64,000 nucleotides of DNA from Daphnia pulex (taxonomy: Eukaryota > Arthropoda > Branchiopoda > Diplostraca > Daphniidae), in the NCBI RefSeq assembly GCF_021134715.1, contig NC_060017.1:1550001-1614000 (forward strand), in the 5' to 3' direction. The notes under the pieces were generated by a model. It had not been told where the DNA came from, searched no databases, and saw only the letters and a list, made by a program, of their open reading frames with translations. A program made the position numbers and the translations under genes. Every line of letters begins with the position of its first letter. Position 1 is the first letter of the stretch. This document shows, in pieces, positions 10,011-21,839 of this stretch.

Positions 10011-12099
10011 ATGTCAAATGAATCTATTATAGGCGGTTATCCTCACTTGACTGAGAAAATTCTGAATTTACTGGATGCTCGCAGTTTGGCTAATGCTGAG
10101 CTTGTGTGTAGTCAGTGGAGATCCTTCATTGCTGATGGAAGGTGTTGGAAAAAATATCTTCTGTCCAAAAAAGTAAAACCGAGATTTGATTTCTTTAATA
10201 TGATGCTCAATTTATTTGTCTTTACTGCTATCGTCAGGTCACTAGCATTCCAAATATTTTCAGTTGGGCTGAATATTCTGGAGATAATGAGTCTGAAAGG
10301 CATCACAATAAACAAGACTGGATGAAAATCCACAATTTTTATCAGGTTTATTTTCTTAAAAATTAATTGTCATGTATCTAAAGTAAAATAAGACTGTGTT
10401 TTACATGTCAATTGAATCTGAAAGAAATTAGAAGATAACTGGCGATCGGCTTCTGGCAGACAGCAGAAAATAGTAAATTATGAATGTCGGTGCTTCTCCA
10501 TGAACACCACGAAAATATTCACTGCCGGTTACGCTGAAATTCCGTGTATTATAAAAACCTGGAACAGGAAATCTCTCCATTTCGAAAGGGTAAAAAATGA
10601 ATTTAAATATCTTACTGTACTCTACTTTGGTATCTAACTTTACTCTAACGTATAAATGTTTTTTTTTTTTAAATTCTGTACGCAGAATTTCACAGACGGA
10701 GACAAACTTAAAATAGTCAGCATGGATTGCGACGATGATTTCCTTGTCACAATGTCAATCGACGATTGGTTTGATCGCCCCGGTATACCTTGCGTATCTA
10801 CCATCTTTGTTCGTGAATTACAATCTGGAGAAGTGGTATGTCTATCTTAGTGATTCCCAGATTTGCATTGGAATCTCTTTGTCTGAAGCTTTTCATCATT
10901 TTCTCTGTGTAACCTAACTTTCTTTGCAGATTCAAAGGATTATGGGCAATTATTCGCGTATCTGTCTAAACTTATTCGATAAGATTGTCAATGTCCGCTT
11001 TGGCCATGGATTGCTCATCAGTCATCAGGTTGTCGGTGAACTCCATCAGGTGCGGCGTTGAATTTTTTTTTTCTATCAAAGCTCGCCAATGAAAAAGCTT
11101 GTCTTTCTCTTTCATTGTTTAATTTTTCATTGTATTTAGAATGTTCTCGAATCTCGTCTGGATATATGGCGAATGGGGAATGCACGGGAATTTGAAGCTA
11201 AAAGCACTGTGTGTCTTGCTCCCATTTCCATTTTTAATGTGATCTATCCAGTTCTCATTGGCCATGACGAAAATTACATCGTCGTTCACAGCAGCGACCC
11301 GCCTCGTTTTGAAATCATATCGACGTCTTCTCTGAACCTCACCAGGACCATCGACGCTTTCGATAAATGTCCCAGTGCTAAGTACAAGGACGGATTAATT
11401 GTGTCGAGTTCCGCCAAGAGGCAGATGGGCACTCACACACGCACCTGCTGCATCATCAGGTTTTTTTCCCATCAAATGAAAAATAAAAAACACTTAATGC
11501 TTTATTTATGGTTCGTTAAAAATGTTTTTGAATTTTATAATTTCAGGATATTGGACGCGGAAACGGGTTTGTGCTTGCGGGAAATTCAAGAGCCTGAACC
11601 CTCAATTCCACATCCTCATCTCAATTTCTATCATCTAGTTGGGTGAGAATCAGCAAAGCAACTTCGTCCTTTTTTATATTTATTATTATTGTATTATTAT
11701 TTTTTTTTTTTGAGTGTCGTCGATGATCGGTCTCTTACTTCAGTGTTTTTTGTATGCGCATAATCCAGATTCACCACCAATTATCTAATCACTGTACCGT
11801 ACCTGTCAATGTTGAAGAAACGAGTAATCAAAATCCGAGATCTCAGCGTTGCCATAGACCTGCACAGCAATCAGACTTCCGCATCGACTGATGTCCTTGC
11901 AACTCTTGAACTGGTTAGTAGAGAACTATAAATCTATTCTATTACATGCAGTCAACTTATCTGTGATTGATTGTCGTCGTTTTTATTTTTCAAGGATTGG
12001 GGTACCGCGTTGAACGATCGTTTCATAGTTGACGATTTCCAGCTCGTTTATTTTCATTCTCATGCACTTGTCGTGCACAGTTTTGCTCCAGAAGTTTAA
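10011..12099 (+). CDS. F-box protein, probable SCF ubiquitin-ligase substrate receptor
   Basis: Predicted to bind Skp1 through its F-box and deliver a substrate to a cullin-1 ubiquitin ligase. Nine coding exons have agreeing phases: 10011-10172, 10238-10345, 10425-10589, 10686-10835, 10930-11049, 11140-11459, 11547-11642, 11769-11913 and 11995-12099. They give 456 residues. The F-box occupies residues about 8-50 (LTEKILNLLDARSLANAELV, CSQWR, CWKKYL). The rest is rich in short beta-strand-like segments (IVSMDCDDDFLVTMS, HDENYIVVHSS, TNYLITVPYLS), as in a degenerate beta-propeller, but canonical WD dipeptides are not clear. The start is the first ATG after a TTTCACAG acceptor at 9995, preceded by an upstream ORF. 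Acceptor choice for exon 3 (after CTGAAAG) was made by frame. The substrate is unknown. Confidence 0.85.
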
Positions 12100-13460
12100 T
12101 GAGTGGATTGCAGCGTTCCTAAAATTCCCTTCAAATGTTACTGTTGGCGATCCATAACATGAGCTATTTTGTTTGGTTTTTTTCACTATTGGTGTTGTTG
12201 AACCTTGATTAAAAATTTATGGGTCACAGTTTCGCCCCCGCACAGCATTTTTGCAGTTTGATTAAGTGATTAAAATTTGAACTATTCGAAAGACAGTATA
12301 GCTACTTTGTCTTGCGGGGTTGCATTTCTGGCTATTCGGAACACTGAACCACAGCGGGTTAAAGTGTGCATTAATTGAGCCATCCATTCGATAGGTTGCA
12401 GATGTATAATAGCGTATCGATCGTCTCATTATGTGCCCCAGCGAATGCCCCAAAGAATTCAGATGCGCTTTGACTTTAAGCTACAATCGGTTCTAATCTC
12501 ATTTCCCCCGAAATAATTTAACGATTTAAGGAAACAGGTTGCACATCATCATCATTATACGCTCATTATTCATCATCACCCTAGATCAAAACATCAGTGA
12601 TCTTATGATATGATTGTTAAAAGTCGACCATATCCTCCCTATATCCTGTTGTATTTCAGGTCAATGCGCTGCGCCGTATTATATATACTGGATGCGTATT
12701 TTAGTTAGGTTGGTGAAATCCTTTTTCTTCTTTATTGGACGTGGGTGATGGTGAAACTTTTGGTGAAACAGAAGACAGCTCAATCGCACAGACAAAGCGA
12801 AATAAGACATGATCGAGATGTACTGCCTCCCTTGAGATATTTTGGGGGAAATGGAAACAATAGGATATAGCGCGGTCGCTGCGGTAAATGGGAAAAGACG
12901 GAAGACGGACCATGAAAAATCTATGACGCCACGTCCATCTGCTGGCAGTACAAGCCAATCAATTCCAGCACACACGGCGATGCTGGCAGAGATCGAAATC
13001 ATGAATAAAATACACCAACAGTGTAGGTGCATGCAGTACGCGGTACGGCATGGCCTAAGAAGGTTTGCGAGCGTTACTATGAGCTCCCACAACGAAGGAG
13101 AGAGTTATATAAATATGGTAGACTCTGCTGTTGTTCACAAGGACGCTTTATGAAAGGGGGATTGTTATTTGTTATCTGACACTGCATTGATTAATTTCAA
13201 TACGATGGAGGTCAGGGAAGTGAGAGTAAAGTTTTTTAAACGATAACGAACAAATAAGGGAGGACTAATTCAGAGAACAAAAACGGGCAGCACATCCGAG
13301 TTGTTACCTCAGTCTTTGCTGGTTACCTTTTCACTGAGGACTCTATTCGATAAACCTGTCGGTTGTAAGTTGTAATTTGGAAATTCTTTTGCTTTTTAGT
13401 TTGCCATATTGCTCCGTTCAAAAAAAGACGTACGTCTGCTCCTTTGTCAGCCAGAATTCA
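12100..13460. other. Intergenic interval
   Basis: Holds the F-box gene 3' flank, with an ATTAAA-like signal near 12,208, and upstream DNA of the MFSD6-like pseudogene. I find no exon chain on either strand, and short open frames show no family features. Confidence 0.4.
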
Positions 13461-15160
13461 ATGGATGGTAACCCCGACGATGCCAGCTGATGGAAGAATA
13501 AGCTCAAACAGGCCGTTGCCGTCAACATCAACTGGTTCCACTTAAGCTGACCATGCTGCTCTACTAATACTGGCCGGTAATCAATTCCCATAACAAATGA
13601 TATTTCATTTTCAACATCTTCCTTTATAAGATTCGTTTATTAAATTCCAGCCGTGTCGCTGTAATTTGCCGTACATGACGCTTCAAATGATCAAGGTGGG
13701 TCTCAACATTGAAGAGATCGCCATCATCTACTCGGTCCTGCCATTCGTCACTTCCGTCATGCCTCCAATAGCTGGTGGGTCTCACATTTCTCTAATTATT
13801 TTATTTCTATCAATTGATTTTATATAAATGAATTGAAATTAATTTTATTGCAGGTATGCTGGCGGACAGGTTTCACTGCTACAAGTTTATCTTGATCGTC
13901 ATCGTCGCTTCGGTGGCCGTTTTCCACACGTCCCTGCTGCACATCGACGCTCGCATTTCGGCCGAGGTCCAGCAGTCGTCGGGATCGGATTTCGAAACTC
14001 CCGCCGAAATCTTCTGCAGCCGCTTGGGCGCCGTCCTGCGCTTCGAGAACTATACTCGTGCGACGCCAGCAGCAGCAGCAATCACCGGGAAATGTGGACG
14101 GTCGACTGGACGCCGTCGCAGTGCCGGCCGATGGATTGCCATGGAGTGCCGGCCCGGATGCAGCTCTGCCTCTCGGACGGCAACTGCACGCAAATCGCGA
14201 CCGGATCGACGTCCGTGCTGGAAATGGACGCCTTGCTCGAGGTGCTGAACGTGACGCCCTGATGGACGGGCGGAGAGAATAACGACGTCGGCAACTGCAC
14301 CGCCCAAATCGTCAGCGCTCAAACGGACCAGACTCGAATTCCGGCCTCGCTCCTTTGCAACTGCCCGATCCGCTGTCCGGCCGTCGCGGCACCGATCTCA
14401 TCCGAGCTGGACAACAATTCCAGTCTCAGCAGTAGCGCCGACTTGTTGTCTGTCGAGCAGCAAAAGGAATTGGATCGACTCAAACACAATCGAGGATTCT
14501 GGCTCTATTTCATCCTTCGGATCATCGCTTCCGGTTCTCTAACAACCTCTTTCTCCATGTTTGTTTAATTTTTAGGGTTTTCATCCGCAATTGATTTTTA
14601 AAACTTAATCAGCGATTATTTTTTTGGTGGGGTTTAATTGAAGGTTGGATGCAACTGCCATTAAAATGGTCAAGAAACATCACGGCGATTTGGGCAAACA
14701 GCGTCTCTTTGGCGTCATTGGCCAAGCCATTTGCGAATGTATAATGTTTAAGAAATGTCTTAGTTACATTATTAAACATTTATTTGAAACATTTGTGCTG
14801 ATCAGGCCGTTCTCGCTGGAATAATACTCGACTGGACGGTCGTCGGAAAAGGTTTTCTTTCCTTTTTTTAAAAAATTTTCAATCAAAGGTTTTCGAATCA
14901 GATTGAATTGAATATTGATTAAAGGTTACCCCGACTACTCGATCACCTGCTATTTGGCCGACGGCATGTTCGTCGTGGTGGTTCTACTGATGAGCCAATT
15001 GGACGTCGGCGTCGAGGAGCACAGCGAGGCCACCAAACTTTTGACGAGCATCTCGAAACTGATCCGGCTGATCGACGTCGACATCTTCATGATCATGATG
15101 CTGCTGCTAGGCACCTGTTGGGGATTCCTCGTGTCCTTTCTCTTCGTTTACCTGACCTAA
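13461..15160 (+). pseudogene. MFSD6-like major facilitator transporter, decayed copy
   Basis: The residual protein follows the MFSD6 branch of the major facilitator superfamily. It shows LVPLKLTMLL, then LPYMTLQMIKVGLNIEEIAI, YSVLPFVTSVMPPIAGMLAD, a large cysteine-containing loop (14,000-14,450) and KHHGDLGKQRLFGVIGQAI. Late segments (YLADGMFVVVVLLMSQLDV, LLLGTCWGFLVSFLFVYLT) also remain, with introns still in place. Lesions: TGA at 13488-13490, a frameshift near 13,524, TAA near 13,566, another frameshift near 14,095 in a run of CAG triplets, TGA at 14260-14262, and a nonsense TAA at 15158-15160 where the family has Glu in LTELEASS. The last membrane segments are absent because the DHODH gene begins at once. 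Some lesions could be sequencing errors, but six or more argue for a pseudogene. Transport function is therefore unlikely. Confidence 0.8.
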
Positions 15161-15354
15161 CTGGAGGCCAGCAGTTAAAGTCGAAAAGTCTTCTTTATCT
15201 ATGTTTACGTGGCCAATCGGTTTTTCACAATTTCAGCGAACTGGCAACTTCGGACGTTAGCCAACTCTATAGTATTATGCAACACTGTGATTCTTGTTGC
15301 AGACGACTATTTTTACCAGACGATTTGAAAATCCTGATCATTAGTTGTTTTACA

Positions 15355-16886
15355 ATGTATTCGCGAAAAGAAAAACTCATTGTAAGTTATAATATTTTGG
15401 AACTTTGGAAAAAATTATTAATAACGCATGTATGTATAAATTTCTTCTTAACAGAAACAACTTACAGCACTAGTGACTGTAACTTTAGGTGGAACCGCAA
15501 CTTTTGCAAGTCTTTGTATTTGGAATGGCAACGAGAGCTTTTTTTCCGATTATGTAATGCCCTTCACTCGTCGTCTTGATCCAGAGACATCTCATAAACT
15601 TGCCGTGTTTGCCATGAAACATTGTCTCATTAAAAAGCAAGTGAAACCTGATCCAGAATCTATAGTATGTATCAAAATTTTTTATTCTAAATCATTGGTG
15701 TAAACGAATGTAATGATACCATTAAATGCAGGCCACCAGGTTGTGGGGGATGAATTTTTCAAACCCTATTGGATTGGCTGCAGGGTTTGACAAACAAGCA
15801 GAAGCTATGCAAGGGTTACACAGAACAGGGTTTGGATTTGTTGAGATTGGTTCTGTTACCCCAGAGCCTCAAGATGGAAATAAAAAACCTAGAGTATTTC
15901 GACTTGATGAAGACAAAGCGATCATAAACAGGTTTTATTTTTACATGTTGCAGTCTTTTTCTAAATATCCTAATTTCTAAAAGATTTCTCACTTAGATAT
16001 GGATTCAACTCTGAAGGCCATGAAGCAGTATACAGTAGAGTGAAGATGGAAGGAGAAAAGCCAGAAAGAGCTGTTATAGGAGTTAATTTAGGAAAGAACA
16101 AACTATCCGCTATGGAAGATGTAGGAGATTACGTCGATGGAGTGAAAAAATTTGGTGCCATTGCTGATTATCTAGTCATCAACGTATCCAGCCCTAATAC
16201 TGCGGGGCTGAGGGGACTCCAGCAAAAAAACGAGCTAGAGAATCTCATTTCCTGTGTTTTGGAAGCTAGAAACAATCTTGGTGTTACTAAACTGCCTCCA
16301 CTTCTGCTCAAAATTGCGCCAGATCTCAATGAAGAGGAAAGAAAAGATATTGCCAACGTCATTTTGAAGGAGCATGTAAGAGTCTGCTTTCCAGTCTAGA
16401 TACGTGTACCCGCCAATTTTATTAATTATTTTCTTTTCGTGAAAGTGTCGTGTAGATGGTATTATCGTGTGTAACACTACCACCAGTCGACCATCTGATC
16501 TAAAGAGCGAATTCAAAGATCAAACTGGTGGCCTGAGTGGTCAACCATTAAAGGACATTTCCACTCGCTGTATCGGAGATTTCTATCGTCTGACAGGCGG
16601 CCAAATTCCTATTATTGGTGTCGGTGGTGTTGCTACCGGCCAGGATGCTTTCGAAAAGATTCTGGCTGGCGCCAGTCTTGTCCAATTATACACTTCCTTT
16701 GCTTTTCAAGGTCCACCTATCGTCAGGCGAATCAAACGCGAATTGGATGACATTTTAAGGTATATTCATTTGGTGAAAACTATTCGTATTCTCTTGTCTC
16801 TAATGTTATTTTGAAACCCTTTTCTCAGATCGAAAGGATACAAAAATATCTCGGAAGCCATTGGAAAATCTGCGTTGAGTAGTTAA
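15355..16886 (+). CDS. DHODH: Dihydroorotate dehydrogenase (quinone), mitochondrial, class 2
   Basis: Catalyses the fourth step of pyrimidine synthesis: it oxidises dihydroorotate to orotate using FMN and passes electrons to ubiquinone at the inner mitochondrial membrane. Exons 15355-15381, 15455-15664, 15732-15931, 15997-16375, 16446-16759 and 16829-16886 join in phase to 395 residues, the usual size. The basic start (MYSRKEK) and a hydrophobic stretch at about 13-32 fit a targeting and membrane anchor segment. FMN-site motifs are visible: [39 protein letters not shown] and [10 protein letters not shown]. Ser211 in NVSSPN is the expected catalytic base of class 2 enzymes. The final helix region (SFAFQGPP) is complete. 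Exon 5 starts after AAAG to keep CRVDGIIV in frame. It lies 194 bp after the MFSD6-like remnant and converges with the channel gene, with 411 bp between stop codons. Looks fully functional. Confidence 0.95.
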
Positions 16887-17297
16887 AATTTTAAACACAC
16901 CAGCTATATACATTTAAGTATGTTCTATTGATTATGTTTACCGTCAATACATGCCAGAATTTTATTGCATATATAACGACATTTAACAATAATAGACTAT
17001 TAGGTGCATTAGCTCAGTATCTTCGCTATAGTAATGCTGATCCAATTAAGACAACGATTACCAGTGAATCGAATGATGGGAATCCCAACAGACGTTCGCA
17101 CCGATTAATGCGTCCATCTTCGTTAACTTGGATGCTCAGCAGAAACCCAAATCTAATTAGTCAATCGTTTCTTAAGAACAACAATTAAAAACTTGTTGAT
17201 TATAGCTTTGTTTCAAATAACCTTTCGAATCGGCAATAATTGAAGCTGAAATACAACAACAGTGTTGTTGGTGCAGCATTTTTCACACACAATGATA

Positions 17298-20180
17298 TTA
17301 AATCGGTCGGGGCTCTGGTTTTGACTTGACAAATAGGCAGCAACAGTGAGTAAACATAGCTGTTAGATGGACCAATGCTGTCGAGATAGCCTCGATGATC
17401 TCGAAGAAAGTGAGAACCGAAGCACCCAGTAGCAAACCTAGCGAGCCGCCAATATCGCAGAGCAAAGGGATAGTCGTGTAACCAAACTCCTCTTCAATAT
17501 CGTCGTAGGTCAAATCCTAAGCACAAAATGATGCAAATGACGTTTTTTTAATGGGCTGACTAAAATATTTAATAATTTGCCTGATAAAAGATCCGCAATT
17601 TCCCCTTGTTCTCCTGTTCTTTGTCCATTTGATTTGTCTCGGCATACGTTATGTAAAAGTCCTGATTGCATTGTCTTGGACACGGACAATTGTTTTCGGA
17701 CCACTCTCCGTAGAAAAGGAGGTCGTCCACCCTTTTGTTGACAGCTGCGTACGCTTGGGAATCGTTACACGGCTCAGGATCATCGTCTTTTAAAGCTACA
17801 GAACCAAAGGCAGTTGAATAAATCAATCTCATGTCAATTAAATAGTATAGCTTGGAAATTTCGTAGATATACCTTTGATATAAGGAAGGCGACATATGCT
17901 ATTGGCGTTCACTTCTTTAATAAAACAATTTGCAACACACTCAGAGTAGGAGTAGTCGATTTCATCGGAGCACGGACGCTTATCGCTATTTATCGTCTGA
18001 AACTATTAAAAATGAAAGATCCAAATAACTGACGAAGTACAGACGAATAAACAGAATGTGTGTGAATGTTAAATGAAACCTGTCTTATGAAAACGCGGAT
18101 ATCTTTGGACCAGCCACGATAGAGTGTTGTGCCGTGTGTGCGAAGGTGAATCAGCGGTGAATCCCTTTGGTCGTGTATGAGTAGTTTCCATCCACTTGCG
18201 TCGTCCTTGTAAGCCAAAGGCTGGGTATCTTGCAGCTTAAAATAACCGACATTTAATTTAAATTTATTAAAAACATTTGATTTCGCATCTCTTAATACCT
18301 TTAGGTAGAAGTTGTTGAATAGGCCAGTCGTGTTGACTAGAGATCCGTCTTATGAAAAAGAAAATTGGCTGTAATCAACTGTCGATTACACAATTACGAA
18401 ATAAAAATACTTAGCGTGTAAGAGTAGCATACGCCCATGTAATTGTATATTACTTCCCAACGTCCACGTTCTTCACACGTCTTATTTCTTCCAAAGTAGC
18501 ACTGAAAAACGCAAAAATTCCGATATTCTTGGAATTTATTAATGTATTAATTTTAGTTGTACTCACTTCTAGGGCCATCCTATGAATCCCATCTTTATTA
18601 AGTGAATGAGAAATAAAATCCCAAAGTTTGAAAACATTGTAGCCATCAACTCCAATTAAATCGCCAACTGTAAATAATACGTGATCAATCCATACTGGAG
18701 CAGCCAATATTTTCAATTGCATATATTTACCATCCCATTTGGCCATTTCTTTCTGCGAGACGATGGTACCATTTTTGTCTTTGATAGCGTTCGCCTTTTT
18801 TTCCTTTAGGATCTGAATGGCTGACATGTTGAACATGTTCTTATTACAAATTGAAAGAACAGGAAAGCGAAGACTCATATTTCTGGACACTCGGACGTGA
18901 ACCGTTACTGGCGACGACATGTAGGTAACCACTCGATCCTGAACCTGTGTTGTAGACTTGTAGTAATAGGTTGGTTCAAAAAAATCTTTGCGAATCTTTG
19001 CAACTTCTATATTCAATTTTGATCGCAGTCTTTAGGTTTTTAGTCAAATCGAGTTGAAGGCTTTATGTTGAGCGTTGGAACATTATTGTACGTACAAGTT
19101 AATAAACGACCTTTTCAATCCTTATTCCAGTAAAAAAGACATTTCCAATGTATTGCGCACGATGAAATTGCGGGAACGAATACTGCGAACCTTACCTGAA
19201 TAGCACATATGCTGAAGCACGTGATAAGAATGAAAATCCAGATGATTCGACGAATCATCGACGAGCGAAGTCCAAACACGGCTCGCATTCCCTTGATAGA
19301 GAAACACCGAACAATAGGAGCCGGCGAGGGGGAATCGAAGATAATGGAGAAACGCGTCAATCGAGATTGATACCACCCAAATGGGAAATCCGTGTATAAG
19401 AAGATATCTAAAGAAGGTCTCTACGTATAAAAGAAATACACCTATACGTACGGGAATGGAAATTTCGGCCATCGACTTTTTAGCGTCCAGGCGCTTAAGC
19501 AGGAAACTTGATTGACGTTGGATCCCGTTGCCATCGATGCCGACGCCACTGCCGCCTGTTATCGCAGCAGTTGACTGTTGCTGACATTGCCGCTTGCCGT
19601 GTTGAGCCCTCGGAGGCTTTGGACTTTTGAAAACGTGACCGGCGATAGTTTCTACTTCATCCGATGGTGAGTAAAGCTTGCCGCCGTAATTTGTTTCCAC
19701 CATCGGGACCTTCCACGAACGGTTAACATCAAAACATTCAATTACGAATCGAATTTCTAGCCTTTTCAACAATCTCAACATGTAGTACTGTATACCTGCT
19801 GCATTGCGAGTGGGTCGTACTCCAAGTTCCAGTAGGACGAATCATAAAATGGGTCGATGACCGAGACGGCCGCCGTCGACGGCAAGTCCAGCAAACTACA
19901 TTGTTATACGCAAATCAAAGATGGTGAGATAGTCAAACATTCCATTGTCTTATCTATCAACAACAATAGCCATTTTGCCGTTTCCAATAGACGTCTGGAG
20001 ACGCAAACTAAACATGGTAGGGATGAAACGGAATCTTTTTCTTCTCAGCGCTTTAACCATCAACTTTAAGCACCTGCGGTTCTGATAGGGCGAAGTGGCC
20101 GGCAATTTCTTTTGGCGGTGTGTCGTCGTGTATACTTTAAAGCTAATCCTTCTTCTGTTTTGATTGTGGCTTGATGACAT
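17298..20180 (-). CDS. DEG/ENaC (pickpocket-type) cation channel subunit
   Basis: Plasma-membrane subunit of a trimeric, probably amiloride-sensitive sodium channel; ligand or stimulus unknown. Eleven minus exons fit phase: 20180-20074, 19895-19796, 19709-19452, 19291-19196, 18995-18567, 18501-18411, 18348-18299, 18235-18080, 17996-17873, 17795-17581 and 17516-17298. They give 614 residues. The cytoplasmic N-terminus is long (about 155 residues). TM1 is at about 170-187 (IIWIFILITCFSICAIQ). The extracellular loop has LRFPVLSICNKN, a cysteine-rich zone (CYFGRNKTC, NCPCPRQCNQDF) and DLTYDDIEEEFGY. TM2 carries LCDIGGSLGLLLGAS, whose GAS (573-575) is the selectivity filter. Two oddities: the family His-Gly gating pair before TM1 reads Pro155-Gly156, and the last intron starts with GC (CAG/GCAAAT). 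Acceptors of exons 5 and 9 have alternatives. The family call is firm; the exact N-terminus less so. Confidence 0.88.
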
Positions 20181-21466
20181 TTTCACAGAAAAAAAACACG
20201 GACTCTGCTTCGCGACATCAAATGGCTAACTAGTCAATGACGCCTGTCGGTCTGCATTCCGTCACGTACTGACATCGATGTAACATTTTGTCTCATTCTC
20301 AGTTGACACCCTCAAGAAGAAATTACAACACGACACACGACATGCGCATCATCAGCTGTTGGTCATGGATGCCTCGCGAACGATGAGAAGATGGGCAGCT
20401 GCTGCTGCTGTTTGGCACACTCCTCGTTTATTGAAATAGGTTTTAGTTACGCTGGGTTATAGAGGTGTTGCGTGCAACAAGAAGGACAACATATACTTTT
20501 TCTGGCTGATAACCAGCAGGGGCTAAACCAATTACCCGACGCAGATCGGTGCCTCTACAGTCCATTCCCACGATCTGGACTGTGTAATACTTCAGCGTCG
20601 TCAACTACTAAATTTGAAGTGGAGCGAAAGACCCGCCATCCATCCAACAATAGCGCCCTCATACATTATTTGCGGCACGGCCAGCGTGATACATACTTTA
20701 TTCTGTCAACTCTTTTGAGCGAATTCTTGCTGGTTCAAACGAGTTCTTTTATTGGTCTCGCCCTTTTCTTCGGCTCTTTTCAAAGTGAATGAATTGCCTG
20801 CGTGACACCTGTTATCAGTTTGCGCATCTTTGCGTTCCATCGCGTGTGTTTTTTTGCGCAAAGAACATAATTTTCGCTCCAAGAAATCTAAACGGTAGTC
20901 GTCCTCAAACATGCCGGAGCGTAGCGATAGAAAAAGAAAAAGAAAATAACAAGATTGTAAACTTACCAGCAGTTCACTCTATTATAGGAGTTACAGATTT
21001 GAGTCGTATATCTTGAAACACCAGTCGGGCAGGTTTTCGTGATTTTCCATTCATGACACAGCAGCGGCGGATGATTACACTGTGTTAATTTAACCATGCG
21101 AAACGAAAACTCACTTTGTGACGAAAAGAAACGCACAACTGGCCTACAAGGAAAACCGGGTTAGTCTACGTCTTACTGCTCGACTGGGAAAGTGGAAAAA
21201 CAAAGTACCGGCAACACTTGCGCTTCCGTCGGCGCCAAGTCGTGCAACTCGTGTCCCCTCGCACACGGTTCCGTTCAGATAAGAGACGAGACCGCAGAGT
21301 CCTAGCATGACTTCAATTTTCCTAGAGATTTACGATACACACAGTGTGTTGTGTGTATTGTAAATCTATTTGTTACATAAAAGAGTGGCTCATTTATTTC
21401 GGTGGAAACCAGACGCTGCGCACGCATCAGCACTTGATGGAGAGAGCAGTTGACCGTGAAACGTGA
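20181..21466. other. Channel gene 5' flank and intergenic DNA
   Basis: About 1.3 kb upstream of the DEG/ENaC start. Short open frames have no family features. I see no clear TATA box or exon chain. Confidence 0.4.
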
Positions 21467-21625
21467 TTATATTAGCTTGGGCACACCCTCAACATCCAGT
21501 CGAGCTTCATCTATTGGACCAGATTGCTGTTGACTGGCATATAATTCATCAAGCAGAGCAAGCAATCGAAAGTGCTGGCCTGGGTTGTCGCCGTCGTTGG
21601 AGGTTATGTCGTCGCTTCTAAATGC
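21467..21625 (-). CDS. Possible terminal exon of an unrecognised gene
   Basis: After a pyrimidine-rich stretch ending TTTAAAG, an open frame starts AFRSDDITSNDGDNPGQHF, continues through LLALLDELYASQQQSG and ends GVPKLI with a TAA. Composition (acidic and Gln/Ser-rich, no homopolymers) looks coding rather than random. A short upstream piece reading SSEPVLQ before a GTATAT donor near 21,764 would fit phase 0, but I cannot extend it further. No family recognised. It could be a chance frame. The probable gene would run on minus from about 22,000. Confidence 0.25.
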   Translation of the reverse strand, partial: AFRSDDITSNDGDNPGQHFRLLALLDELYASQQQSGPIDEARLDVEGVPKLI

Positions 21626-21839
21626 CTTTAAAGAAATACAAGTACGAGCGAAAGAGAAATTTAGAAATGAGCGAAAACTCGTCAACCAAGAAACCGCTTC
21701 CGTTGGAGACAGCAGACTTAAGAATATTTTGGATACACGACGACTATTGTTGCATATACTTGTAGAACTGGTTCACTGGACTGTACGGCGCCGAAATACG
21801 GGGTGCAGCAGCCACGTTAGAAATCCCACAAATTGATAA

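Noticed and set aside
20472..20792. Open frame of 106 codons on plus
   Set aside because: No family features, no splice context and simple composition; likely chance in a gene-free interval.
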